From the NCBI GenBank assembly GCA_951799445.1, contig OX637293.1, positions 22,940,001-23,004,000 on the forward strand: a DNA stretch of 64,000 nucleotides, written 5' to 3'. Positions 45,541 to 57,918 of the stretch are shown here, piece after piece (within the stretch, counting starts at the first letter, position 1; the number at the start of each line of letters is the position of its first letter). The stretch comes from Pseudisothecium myosuroides (Eukaryota; Streptophyta; Bryopsida; Hypnales; Lembophyllaceae). The position numbers and the translations under genes are program-made. The notes under the pieces were generated by a model. The model saw only the letters and a program-made list of their open reading frames with translations. It had not been told where the DNA came from and did no database searches.

Positions 45541-47470
45541 TAGATAGAAATTCCGATATTCAGAGAAGGCCGGCGTGAATAAAGTGTCTGTTCGTCATGA
45601 CAATGAGTCAATGTCCACCGGATCAAGGGTCATTGTGTATAATAGGATAATAAGAACTACTATAGTATGGCCTGTGCGTGCAGTTGCCACAACCAAAATA
45701 ATAGGAAAAGTAATCTTCTAATTTTATAATTTGTAAAAACTTTGAAATTCAATATAATTTTTTAGGCACGAAGGAGTGCAAGGGCTTTGGTTTGTGGCAT
45801 TTGGACATGCGATGTGAAATTTATGGTTTTTCAAAAACAAAAGATGGAGTACGTGGTATGGAGTCTTTGAAAACCATACTTACCCGTAAACTAAAACTCC
45901 TCATAATTTTCATCTCATTAATCTATATGGAGTGATTCAAAGCTTCCCATATATATAGATATAAATATAAAGAACAAATTTCAAATTTATATTATTAAAA
46001 AAGTGATCTTTAAAAGAAGTTTTTTGAGCTACCCGGACTGCCCATTGAGCAATGAAAATTACATGTCATGCAATAACTTTTTAACCATGTAGTAAAAGTT
46101 ATGAAAATTATTGGGCCTCAAAGAAACTCCTTGGGTACACATTGTGTGAAATTTTCAAATGAAAAAAACAAAACTCCACTTGTAGTGAGCCGTCCAAATT
46201 CGCTATGTTGCAAAAAAACGGTGTTTGGGCATTTAGGGGTTAATTAATGTAACCATTTGGGTGAAAAAGTGATGAATGTTGATGAAAATTCATATTCAAG
46301 TGCCTTGCAAATTTAAATAATTCCAAAATTTGTGCAAGTCACTATTGTTACTTGAGGGTTTATTAAATGAATAAACTCAGTGAATAGTTAAAAACTGATT
46401 GAATTCAAAAAAATATACTAATAAAAACTATACTTGAACTCATATATATATATATATATATATATACATATTGCAAGAAACACCTACCAATTTTGTTGTG
46501 TTTTTATAGTACTCATGATTTTTCTTCTAGAGTACTATAAAATTAGAAAAATAATTTTTAAAAACAAAAAAAATATGACTAACGTATGCACCTTTAAGAT
46601 GAAGGTAACCACCAAAGGAAATGCATAGAAAAGTTCTTTAAGTTAGAGAACTAAAAAAGTGCCAAATTTCAAGAAATTGGCTATCTTGATGTATAAATTA
46701 GTTAAAAATAGGAAACAAAATTAAATACATAAAATGAAAATTGTCCATTTGTAAAAACTCTATGGAGATGGTCATTCACCCAAAAAAACTCCAAAATAAT
46801 ATTTTATATGTTTCAAAATGTAAGCAGAAAGAAGCGCACTTTGTGGACTTCCACACCACATACAATTAACTATTTTTAGAATTCCTTTCCTACATAGCTA
46901 CAAGTCTACTAGAAGACCATGCCCTCCAAATTTCAGCTCAAAATTCATTTTTGGGGGTACTAAATAGTACTAAAATACTCTAAATTGGCAAGTGTGACAT
47001 ATAATTGGGGGTTATTTTTGGACAATAAACTATTTTTGAAAATTACAAAAAAAATAGTCAAGGTGTATAATAGTCATGAGTACCTTACTTATAAATCTTG
47101 AGTCATTTGGAGCCAGAATGCAAAAGTTATGGCCAAAAAACTAATCAAAACGCAAGGTGTGATGCAAAATAGTACAAGTGTTTCTTGCATTCATCCATAT
47201 AAACATATATAATCGATGTTCTCAACCAACATTATACGTTATCCAAAAGCAAAAATTTGATTGTTCAATGCATTTGATGTTGTGATTGGGAAAAATCTTT
47301 CAAGGTCCCACATTTTGCAATAAATTATCTTACATGTCTAAACTAATAGACTATTGGTTTATAGTATTAACCTCAAAAATGACCACTAGGAGATTCACTA
47401 CTACTCTAGTTGGGTATGCGAGTCTTCATGTGGATTATTGTCCTAATTGTATTTGTCCATATTTTCGCTA
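45541..47470. other. AT-rich intergenic DNA
   Basis: A pure AT microsatellite lies at about 46442-46466. A decayed repeat ending in atttaggggttaa lies near 46225. No gene is supported. Confidence 0.45.
46442..46466. repeat. (AT)n microsatellite
   Basis: About twelve consecutive AT units are visible. Confidence 0.9.
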
Positions 47471-47613
47471 AGGTAGGAGGTCTAATAATAATCAAACTCT
47501 AAATGCGTTCCCCACCTAGGAATAAATGACGTGTTCCTTAAAATATCTATAATTGTCATTGATCAATAGGAATGACCGTATGCTTAAAGAAACTACTTAT
47601 GGACCTCCTACCT
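47471..47613. mobile_element. Short AGGTA-family MITE, 143 bp
   Basis: The left end AGGTAGGAGGTC and the inverse right end AGGTAGGAGGTCCATAAG are visible. A TA precedes the left end. The right flank reads CA, so the duplication is degraded or the end is shifted. Confidence 0.65.
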
Positions 47614-50101
47614 CAATGCAAAAAATTCTCAAAAAAACTTTGTAACATTGAGTTTCTTTGAGCATGAACCGTTTTGTCAGAGCCCTATAAAGCCTTCTTC
47701 ATGTGCATTTCTCCGTTACCAAATTTAGCATAAACTAAGGTGGGTACTCCCAAACCGTCATTTTTGCTCCTATGCCCATTTACTATTAAAAGACTTGTCA
47801 CATTTTCATATTTTCTTGTTGGCAAATGAAAGGAGGTTCTAATGCACCAAAGAACATTACACTATTGGATGCAAAAGTAATGAAGGGTTAAAGTTTTCTT
47901 TAGTAGATGCTCTAAAATCATTTCTTCAATAAGGTAGACATTGATTTTGGAGATGTACACAAAGTGATGATGGTGGTTTGGGGGAAACCTAATTTCACTA
48001 TTCAGTATAGGCTCTCTTGGACTCTCATGTTTTAATTGTGTACATGTTGCATAATCAATACCTAAGTTTTTGTGATGCTACTCTGTTCAAATGTAGGTGT
48101 CGCATTTTGAACAGTGTTAATTATGGGTGTGCATACCTTCCATACCTTTTCAGTGTCTGCATATCAGTTTGCTGTGTGGTCCCCTAGCACTTGCACACAC
48201 TGTTGTGCACTCAACAACAAGTCGTATTGTTCCAGCCTCACGGTCAGATGTGGCTACTAATTGAGTATATCAAATGGCTTGTCACACGACTTGCTCATCA
48301 TCCCAACGCCACACAGGCTTTGGGAGATGGAGCTTTGCCAGACAATCTCAGGGAAAATCGATCTGATTTTGCTAATTAGAGACAAAAAAACAAACTTTGT
48401 TTCAAGTTTCAACCACTTATTTGCAAGTTTCAAGTTTGTTTTGGGCATGATTCTGCAGTTAAGAAACTGCTAGACTGACTGGCTTTCCAGAGATTGGCGA
48501 GTGTTGAATAAACGGGCTACGAATATGAAGAACTCAAGATAAATATCAGAATTTCAACCATTAATTGTTGGCCAGGTACGATCAGATGAAACGCAGACTT
48601 TTTTTACATGAACAGGTACCCACTAACTTTTGCAGAAAATGATCGATCTGCCAGTTTTCCAGTTTCTCCAGCCTTGTGTCACGGCCTGCCTTCAGTTCAA
48701 TTGAAAGCCAAAAAAATATGATGACAATCAGGACCCAGTCACGTACCAGTCAGAGCAAACTGGTTGGTTTAGCAAGCACCTGGTTTCCTCCGAAATGTAC
48801 ACCAAGCATCTTTTCCTGACGGCTACACCAACTGTGTCTGAAGCGTCCAGTATGCACCTCTGCAACTCGAGTATACAAGTGGCCCCAATACTCAACGATA
48901 CCTAGATTTTGCAGCTTAGCCTAGGCGCTTTTGTAACATGCACGAGTGAAGCAAATCCTTGAAGGACCGTACTGGGTCAAAAGGCTTATCCACAGGTGCT
49001 GCACTCTTGAGTCTGTGAGCCTCGGTCTACTGCAGCAAATATCGTAGCAAATTAATACCGTAACTTAGGAAGCGTCAGCTGATCAATCTACACATGCCTT
49101 CTTGATATATGCAAATATTAACTTAGATCAAATTCTGCTGGCCTGCGAGGCCTGAAAACAACCCAAAACACAAATAAGTTAGGTGCGTGTACACATGTCG
49201 TGGACATTAACAAATGCCTTCAACATTCAGAGTCAATTTCTTGGACTAAGATTCCTAAACGTGTCTTTCAAGATAAAGTCCAAGAAAAACGACGTCAATT
49301 TCTTTGAGTTCCAAGAAAAATTACTTAATATTTAGGCTAAGCAGAAAAGGTACTTACATAATAAGCGACGCAGAGAAAGTCATAGAGACGTGAGTTGCAA
49401 GATAAAGCTAGTACTTATATAAGTTAAGCGAATTCAGCCTGATCTTTTGAATTTGAGATGTGGAACTTAAGCAAAACTCATCATCATCACCTCGATCTTG
49501 GCTGTGAACATGCATCCACAATCTTATCAAACTCCCTCAATAACTGAGACCAAGTGCTCTACAATATAAACAGTGTCAATCACTCTGTTTCCTTGCAATA
49601 CAGTGCCAGTTAAGTTTACCATAAGGAACTGACCTAAACACACTGCACTAATTAAGACTTCACAAGCAATTAGTCAAAGGACCAGGCGATTGCCAAAAGA
49701 AGCAATCGGTAGTTGAAGTATCTCATCAGGAGTTCACCGACTTCATCCTGCACGAGTTGTCAATGGCAAGGGGGATAGAGTAAATGCTGAGGAGCTGGAT
49801 CGATCACTCCCCTAGCTTGTAACTGTAATTAACTGCAGAACATCCACCTGCTGACCTGCTCAAGTGAATTCGAAGAAGCAAAGTTGAGAATCAATCGAAG
49901 ACAAATTAATAGAGTTAAGGCAGAACATCTAGCTCAGAAAATTAAAGCATCAGAGAATCTGTTTGAAGAGACTGCAATTAACAGGCTGCAACAGGTCTGG
50001 CATGCCTGCGCAGGTGATGGGTTCAGCTAACATTCTACTTTGTACCCTCCCGGTGCCATTCACTGAATTGAATCCCTGCGTCTCCATAAACCCAAGTAAT
50101 A
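47614..50101. other. Intergenic DNA with one dispersed repeat and a possible gene remnant
   Basis: Repeat copy B lies at about 47790-47960 (see 18985-19115). A plus-strand frame at 48191-48379 contains MWLLIEYIKWLVTRLAHHPN and then ATQALGDGALPDNL. It looks protein-like, but I cannot assign it. The rest (48480-50090) is of mixed composition without recognisable exons. Confidence 0.3.
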
Positions 50102-50482
50102 AGGTAGAGGTACCTATTTCGGACAGCCCCTCTGTGATGGCTTTATAGGGTGACCTATTGTGGACAACTGTTGGATGCACTGTTCACTGAGAAAAAGATT
50201 CGAGCTGTTTGTGCCTTCTTGTCCACTCCTCTCTCTTCCCTTGTTGATTAGGGGAAGTGCCAAAGCTAATAGTAATAGGTGAGTCTATGAGACTGGAATG
50301 GGTCCGAATGAAAAATCCACATTTATATTGAATAAAATATTCATTTTTTAGGAAAAAAAAACTCCTTTTTTTTTCATTCTTCTTCATCTTTATTTTTGCA
50401 CACATTGAGCTCAATTCCTCAACAAATTCCTCATACTTTATAAATTGAAATGCTTAAGTTATCCGTTATAGGTAACTCTACC
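50102..50482 (+). mobile_element. AGGTA-family MITE, 381 bp, second copy
   Basis: It is flanked by TA at 50100-50101 and 50483-50484. Termini are AGGTAGAGGTACCTA and the inverse AGGTAGAGTTACCTATA. It aligns end to end with the reverse complement of 31237-31617. Confidence 0.85.
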
Positions 50483-50484
50483 TA

Positions 50485-52260
50485 AAATACACAAATGTTA
50501 TAGTACTAGAACCACAAGACGTAAAAGTGGTCATGCGAATGCGTTCTACATTTGTTTTTCCCTCAGCCAAGGATAAATGTAAAAAAATTACCTCTATTTT
50601 GTGGTTGTTTAGTGTCTTTGCGTTTTCCACATCTCCTTGCTTATGAATCACCCTTGAATCCAATTTTGAATTCAAAATTTCAAAATTCTATCATGGCCAC
50701 AATATTCAGTTAGGCCTTTAGAAAAGCTGTCTTTTCCTCGTTGGAATCTTCATCTACAAAATTCATTCACAAATCATAGAGAATTAAAGTAAGCTTCAAT
50801 ATCAGAATAGTGGCAATACATTTATAGTGTGAGCCTCCATTTTTTTTGCTAATTTTAGAACCAAATGAACAAATCAATGTAAAGACGGAGTTTGCCCAAA
50901 GTCCAAGGATTTCATTCAGTCAAATGGGTGAATGCATGGTTGATGGGCTCAAAATTGTGTCACAATGTCAAAAACTGCATACAACCAATTTTCAAATGCC
51001 TAAAAGGTACATTGAAAAAATTAAACATTAAAAAAAAAGTTCATTTGGGAGACTAGAGCACCGTTTTAAATACATCTATGTTGTTCATTATTTATTAAAG
51101 CATTTCATGAAAGTGTAGGGGACTTTTAAAAAAAGATGGGATGACAAATTTGCTGTCAGCACATTTTTCAAGGACTTTTTAAAGATGGTTTAGGTACTTA
51201 AATTCATACGAAGGACTATGATTCTAGTGGATGTTTGAATAAATTTTTAAGAAATTATAATCTTGTTGTATAGATATGTATTGAATGTTGGCAAAGGACT
51301 TTTTAATGACTATTCAAACACTAAATTTTATGAAGTCCTTTTCTTATAGCCAATATTTTTTTTTTCAAAAATAATTTTTTCTAAAGTATAATGATTTTCA
51401 AGGTCTAGGGGCGCTCAAAAAGCTAGGTAATTTTTAATTTGTTTTTAATTTGTTTCTTGTAGAATTCACTCCCAAGCATTTCACTCCCAAACATTTTACT
51501 CACAAGAAAGGACTTTTGCCAAAAATGAGCCACTCAACCATGCATTCACCCAAATACCAATGTCATTTAACCATTTGCCATTAAAAAATCCTTTTGATGG
51601 CAATATCAAGGGATTACATCTTTGACATATGTGGGAATGAAGGGTGAATACGTCAATTTTATAATGAAATTCATTGTTCATCATAAATCTTCAAAGGATA
51701 TGGGATAATTTGAAGATGAGAGCTTGACCACTCATTAACAGAACATAAGAATTTTGTTTGGAGTAGAATTTCAGACTTCATTTAGGCATAGTAGGATATT
51801 TTTTTCCTAAAAAACTTTAACAATTTTTTTTTGATAAATCAAGCTAAATTTCATCATTAGATAAAAACATCAGGCCTTTAGAGGGTCATTCTATATCCCT
51901 TAGAAGACTTCAAATTTTACATTTTATCTTGCACTTTTAATATTTTTTTTCTTATTGTTGCTTATAGTACGTTGGGAAGTTGGATGGTTGTTAGTGGCTC
52001 AAAATTCAAGTACTAGAGGTTTGATTCATTATAAAACACCATGTAATACAATATACCTTACACTCTAACCAAATTGTCAAAAAAAAGGTCTAAATTAATC
52101 CAATTACCATCTACCAAATGTCAAGAATTTTGTTTAGCGTTTAGGGTTTGAAATTCTACTTCAAACACAATTCCTGCTTTTTGACTTAATTATGAGTGGT
52201 TGAGCTCCTACTAATTCTATTTTACATATCCCTTATGAGTTGTTTTACCTCCTACCACCT
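50485..52260. other. AT-rich intergenic DNA
   Basis: No gene or well-bounded repeat could be supported. Phrases such as aaggactttttaa recur at 51170-51305. Confidence 0.4.
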
Positions 52261-52262
52261 TA

Positions 52263-52585
52263 CAGTAGAACCTCTCTAAACTGATCGGGTCGGGACCGCT
52301 TGACAAGATTGGTTTAGAGAAGTTGATTGCTTTAGAGAGGGTTTGCAGCACACAGGAAGGTGTCGTATGGAGACATGTGCCACATTTTTAGGAAGCATCA
52401 TGACCAAGAAGCTTTGAAAAGAATATTTTACCTTTTTTTGACAATGTCTAGGTCCACCACAATTCCTTGGCAAGTTCTCATTTATTGCTACAACTTATTT
52501 TATTCCTGAAGTCGGGACCGCCCGACCCTATTTGTTTATAGAGGTTTATTGGCTTTGAAAGGATTGACTTAGAGAAGTTCTACTG
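52263..52585. mobile_element. Emigrant/pogo-like MITE, copy 2
   Basis: Termini CAGTAGAACCTCTCTAAACT and the inverse CAGTAGAACTTCTCTAAGTC are flanked by TA at 52261-52262 and 52586-52587. Sub-terminal gtcgggaccgc/ggtcgggcggtccc blocks are also mirrored. It is 323 bp, with no coding capacity. Confidence 0.85.
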
Positions 52586-52612
52586 TATATGTATATAAGA
52601 CACCTGTCATGA

Positions 52613-53251
52613 CATTTAGAAACAATTAGTAGTATTGTCCTCCCTTCAATAGAATGATGTGGGATATTCCACACCATTTCATCTTTCGGGAATTCAATAG
52701 AATGATGTGGAATATTCTACATTCATCAGTAACTAAAAGGATACGTTTTATAAAGTATCAAAAAATTAAATAGCATCAGTTGGATAGCAATTGTACACTA
52801 AAGGTCATTCAATAGTAAAATAAGTTTCGTTGCTTTTAAAGAAAACTTTAAAGAAAATAGCATTTAGTTCATTGATAGCAATGAAATCAACAACTAAATT
52901 ACCTCACTTTGCTTCAAAACCATTCATGATTTATATTTTGAATTGATGATCTTTGAAAGCAAAGTGAGGTACTTTAGTTGTTGAATTCATTGCTATCAAT
53001 GAACCAATGAAATGCTATTTTTTTTCAAGTTCTATTTAAAAGTACCAAAATTTATTTTGCTATCGACCCTCTCTATACAATTGCAACACAACTAATTTCA
53101 ATTCAATTTTCTGACAGTGTGTAACGCTTAACCTTACTTACCAATTTGGTGTGAAATATTCCACATCATATCATCCTAGGGATGAAATGATGTGGAATAT
53201 CTTACATCAATTTGTTGAAGGGAGGACAATACTACTAACTGCTATTGAATG
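52613..53251. mobile_element. Long inverted repeat (hairpin-type MITE), about 640 bp
   Basis: Left blocks and their inverses pair in order: attagtagtattgtcctccc with the sequence at about 53222-53242, gatattccacaccatttcat with about 53170-53195, and catttagttcattgatagca with about 52985-53015. cctcactttgctt pairs with about 52958-52972. The turn is near 52935. Confidence 0.8.
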
Positions 53252-54090
53252 TTATGGGTGGCAAATAAAAAATTTCAGTGCTTTTTCCAAGGATTAAACT
53301 ATAGACTTCAAATGATTTCTTTAATGTCTTGCATATTGCCCTGCAATAGAAGTGCAATAGAATATTAATAATGGTATTGCAAGCAATACAGCTAGACCTC
53401 TTTAATACACATCCAATATTTAGCATTCGATACACAAATGTACCCAATTCAAAGCTCACTTTGTACTCTCACTATCACCCCATTCTGCCACAAGAAGTTG
53501 CATATAGATGTGATAATAAGGAGATTAACAAGTGTGAAAGGACTCCTAACCCCATCCACCACAAGTATTCCACTCACACACATCACTTTCAATTATCACA
53601 ATGTTACAAAACTCCATTAACAATCACTTGCGTTTTGGCACCTAGGTTGTAACATTGAAGATGCTTGGATGTAGTTTGATACTACCTTGTTAGTCAGTTA
53701 GGTACACATAAATGTGCCACTGACCTTAAACTACCATCATTACTTTGTGTACGTCGATTTTAGAGACGTCTCCAAAATCTAATACATACCTACGTGCAAG
53801 AAACCATTTTAGAACCAAACTTTGTTCTTTAATAACTTTTGCATACAGTATCCTAATGCCATGTTCTCGGAACTTCCTTTCACTTGCCAACAAGAACATA
53901 TGAAAATTTGACTAATTTAATAATAGTAACTAGCACCAAGGCTGTGACATTGAAGACGCTTGGATGCAGTTTGAGACATTGCCTCGCTAGTAACAGGGGA
54001 TTTGAGCTCTTGTCTACAACTCAAATTGACAACCCGTGATCCATCAAATTTCCAGAGCACCTATGGTTCCAGAAACATAGTCCAAAGAAT
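53252..54090. other. Intergenic DNA with repeat copy C
   Basis: The stretch 53730-53930 is the inverse of repeat copy B at 47790-47960 (gccaacaagaa-atatgaaaat, acttttgcat). The phrase cttggatg-agtttga occurs at 53662 and 53958. No gene is supported. Confidence 0.5.
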
Positions 54091-54092
54091 TA

Positions 54093-54193
54093 CTCCCTTT
54101 GTCTCAAAATAAATCCGTGGTTTCTAGTGGAAAATTGTGGGAGTACCAAGACTTTATTCTGAGTACCAAAAATTTATTTTGAGACAGAGGAAG
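54093..54193. mobile_element. Stowaway-like MITE, 101 bp
   Basis: The left end CTCCCTTTGTCTCAAAATAA and the inverse right end (CTTCCTCTGTCTCAAAATAA) are flanked by TA at 54091-54092 and 54194-54195. The CTCCCT-GTC-CAAAATA terminus is the classic Stowaway form. Confidence 0.85.
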
Positions 54194-54366
54194 TACAAAA
54201 CTAGGAGCACCGACATTCCGATGGCAGACATCAGACTGTAATCGGAAGGTCGACCGTGGTGTAAGCTGTTTAGGCTTCATGTGACACAGCTTTGAAAACC
54301 CCAAAGCAACGAACTCTACTGACTCGATGCAAGAATTGCAACAAGACATACACATCGAATGCATAC

Positions 54367-54776
54367 ACTAGTCCCATTTGACTGCAAGAATCACAGTGTG
54401 CTTACCAGCAGTCGAGTCGATCGGAGTTGAATATGGAAGTAATCATACGCCAAAATGCAAAATCACGTCTCCACTCCTCTTCGAATCTGCAAAGACCGAC
54501 CTAAAAGAGACGCCAATCGATCGTCATTGAAGGGAACACTGCTCAACACCAAATTCACGTCGTAGAATTCGCACACTAGTCCCAGTTGACTGTAAGAATC
54601 ACAACGTGCTTACCAGCAGTCGATCGGAGTTCAATGTGGATGTAATCATACGCCAAAATGCAAAATCACGTCTCCACTCCTCTTCGAATCTGCAAAGACC
54701 GAACTAAAAGAGACGCCAATCGATCGCCATTAAAAGGAACACTGCTCAACACCAATTCACGTCATAGAATTTGCAC
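54367..54776. repeat. Tandem duplication of about 205 bp
   Basis: Copies at about 54367-54575 and 54576-54776 share actagtccca-ttgactg, agtaatcatacgccaaaatg or its near match, tctccactcctcttcgaatc and cgccaatcgatcg. They differ by small indels. It lies 1.1 kb upstream of the thaumatin-like gene. Confidence 0.85.
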
Positions 54777-54958
54777 AATTACAGCGTGAAAACGAGGTTT
54801 GAAAGCACTTGCACACTACTAGGGTTTAAGCGGCAATGGGTACAGAAGCACCTGAAACCGAGCAAGTGCACCGTGACGTTCACCCCATTTGCACATGACG
54901 TTCGCTTCCATGTTCATCGTCCTGAAATGGGTCCCGGCCAAACTTGTGTTCCAGCTAA

Positions 54959-55437
54959 GAGCATGGCCACCGTGGGGCGGCCAAATCCCCACGGCAAACC
55001 TGACATAGCGAGCTCCTCACATGATGGTGCGCCCGAGCAGCCAAGACCCCGCAGCGTGGGCCGGTGAGTTCCATACAGCAAATCCTGCGATTGCAATTAA
55101 TATTGTGCTTTTGAAAGCAGTCCCGAGGTGAGCAATAAGTGCTGGATGAACTGGGAGCTATTTCGGGTGAGTTCAAGGCACGCGAGGTCGCGAGCTCAAG
55201 CTGTCATTAAGAAAAGAGCTGCTCACCCCAAATTGGAAACACAGTGATCAGAACTAGGTCAACCCCGGGCTCTCCCAGGAATCTCACCGTGCACTCCAAG
55301 CTAAGGTACCTCAGGCAAAAAATGGAACGCCCGGTGCATTAGAAAGCACGCCCCGTGTCACGGTGAGACCTATTTCTGCTTCCGGGCACGGCCAATGGTG
55401 TCCCGGCCAGCTTGCCTGAGTCACGGTGGCCATGCTC
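54959..55437. mobile_element. PIF/Harbinger (Tourist-like) MITE, 479 bp
   Basis: There is a perfect 16-bp terminal inverted repeat GAGCATGGCCACCGTG, flanked by TAA on both sides (54956-54958 and 55438-55440). It is more G/C-rich than its surroundings, with no coding capacity. It sits about 420 bp upstream of the thaumatin-like ATG. Confidence 0.85.
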
Positions 55438-55440
55438 TAA

Positions 55441-55857
55441 GCTTAGGAACGACAACGACCGACTCGCAGCGCCAAAGTAAAAAGATCTGCGGTAGTTTCA
55501 AACTTACGGCGCCCAAATCTTCATGCCCACCGCCTAATTTCAGTTGTAGACTTCGTCATCCGCAAGTGGCGCGTGATCTTCGGGTGGTCCCCTCTCACTA
55601 CCCCAGTTGCCAAGGAATCGTCACAATTCACGAGAATCAAGTCGACTCCGTCTTGCTTCTGTGAATCTCTCAACGATGGAGCTTAAACCCTTTCCAATTG
55701 ACTGACAATTCAACAGCAATTTCATAGCTGAAAGCAGCTTCCTGAAGTCTCACAGACGGGGAGGTATCGATCGAGGTTGCCATGATTTTGCAATAAGGAT
55801 CGATCCTGCTGGTTTGCGAATTTTTGCGAATTTTTGGAGCTCGGAAACGACGACGTC
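55441..55857 (+). promoter_or_regulatory. Proximal promoter and leader of the thaumatin-like gene
   Basis: This is the region between the Harbinger-like MITE and the ATG at 55858. An 11-bp phrase tttttgcgaat/tttgcgaattt is repeated at 55815-55836. No TATA box can be assigned with confidence. Confidence 0.35.
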
Positions 55858-57918
55858 ATGAGGACTGTGGGTTGCTCGAGTTTGGTTCTTGTCTTCCTCC
55901 AAGTGTTAACCTCTTGCAGCGTCCTAGCAGGTTGATTCATGTTCTGATTCTTCTGTCACTTGCATAGTTTCGATGTTCTGTAATTGAAGTGGCGGCCGAT
56001 TGGTAGTAATGCATTGACAAGAGCAATTGCTAATTCAATTGAGACATGTTTTTATTCTTCACGCAATTGCGTTGTTTCGATGCTCTGTAGCTGGAATGGC
56101 GGTTGATTGGTGGCAATTCAAAGAGTGAATTGACAGGAGCAAGGGCTAATTCAATTGCGTCACGTTCTTATTCTTCCTTCACTTGTTTCGATCCCTCTGT
56201 AGCTAGCATGGCAAGCAGATTGAAATATTTGATTGACTACAGCAAGGGCTAATTGAATTCGATGTTCAGGGGCAACGGGGGCGACATTCACGTTCGTCAA
56301 CTCGTGCGGGTTCACGGTGTGGGTAGGCTTGCAGCCCAATGGCGGCATTCCGCTGCTGGTCGGTGGCGGTTTTGAATTGGCAGCGGATGCTCGGAATTCA
56401 GTGACTGCACCAGCAGCTTGGGGTGGTCGATTTTGGGGACGCACAGGTAATGAAATTGATCTCTCTGCCTCTGCAATAATTTTTGGGTTTGTCTTTGCAA
56501 TACTTTTTGGGTTTGCTAATCTGACTTGTGGCGATCATCAGGGTGCAATTTCGATAGCTCCGGGAAGGGAACGTGCTTGACCGGTGATTGTGGGGGCATG
56601 CTCAACTGCAATGGCGCTGGCGGCGACCCTCCTGCGACTTTGGCGGAAATCACACTCGACGGAGCCAACGGAGATGACTTCTACGACATTAGTCTCGTGG
56701 ACGGGTACAATTTGCCGATTGCTATGATGCCTTCTGGTGGAACCGGAACATGCGGGGCGCCTGGATGTACCAGCAATTTAAACACCAATTGCCCTGCTGA
56801 CCTTCAGGTAATTGCGCCTTTGATTCTCAATGCATCAATTCTCCTCTGTAGTAAGCTTAGCTCTCTCGATCTGCCATAGCCGAAAGAAGCTCTTTCTCTG
56901 ATGTTCTGGTATCTCGCTGATCGTCAAAAGCACGCGTTGCGCTTTGGAGGTTCTTGTCTCAAGCGGTTGAGGGTGTTTCGGTCCCTGAATTTCACATGTT
57001 TTAGTGCCTGCGCTTGTGTGAAGATTGAACGCTCAAGCCTCTCGAATCAAGAGTGCGACTGTATTGACCTTCACTAAATCATTGTTGAGTCCATTGTTGC
57101 TTTCAAGATCGACTCTATTCGGACATGAAAGTAGTATTGAAACGATGTTGTAATGGACATTGTTCACATAGATACTGTATCAATTGGGTGTCCCAGTTTC
57201 AATCTAATTTCGACAGTTGTAAATTCAATATTGAATCAAGTAATGTAAGTGTTGTCTTGTTTTTCTATTGATTAGTTACGATTTTAATATTGAAATTAGA
57301 TGAACTTCAGTCTTGGGAGTTTTCTGACGTGAGTTGTCTTGCAATTATGGATATTTGCGATGAGATGAGCAGGTACTTGCAGCAGGCACAGTGATCGGTT
57401 GCAAGAGTGCATGCGATGAGTTTGCCTCGCCTGAGTATTGCTGCACAGGAACGTATGGGACCCCCTCGACATGTCCTCCGACTCAATACTCAAATGCGTT
57501 CAAGGCTGCATGCCCGACAGCGTACAGCTATGCATATGACGACGCCACCAGCACTTTCACTTGCAAAGGAGCCAATTATGCCATCACTTTCTGTCCTACA
57601 GGTATGCTATTCTTCTTTGCTCTGCACATTTCTAGGATTGCCGGCACTCTTCGGAAGCTATCAATGTATGTGTGCCGTTCAGTGATTGATGTTTGCATTG
57701 TAGGGCCACCTGTAACAGGATCAGGAAACAACAATACCAGGAGTTCTCCACCTCCTCCAAGTCCTTATGGCATTTCCCAGTATGGTTCAGGTACAGGGGG
57801 GCGCCATTCGACTTGTGTCGTGTACATTTTGCTATTGGGCTGCGCGGTATTCTTCACATTGCACAGTAAGCTGTTTTCATGCTTTCCCATTCTGATTTTT
57901 GTATCAATGGTAGGGTGA
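55858..57918 (+). CDS. Thaumatin-like protein (PR-5 family) with a GPI-type C-terminal tail, five exons
   Basis: Hand-built exons: 55858-55930, 56270-56446, 56542-56807, 57373-57601, 57704-57918, 960 bases, 319 residues. Residues 1-24 are a signal peptide ([18 protein letters not shown] core). The thaumatin domain (about 27-248) starts [16 protein letters not shown]. It has [29 protein letters not shown] and AEITLDG, and continues through [13 protein letters not shown] and CKSACDEF to FCPTG. I count 16 Cys in the domain, the full set for eight disulfides. Arg, Glu and Asp residues at the REDDD acidic-cleft positions can be found. A Ser/Pro/Asn-rich linker ([10 protein letters not shown]) precedes a hydrophobic tail ([14 protein letters not shown]), so GPI anchoring is likely. 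TLPs act in the apoplast or wall in defence and glucan binding. Intron 4 (102 bp) is in frame. Confidence 0.93.
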
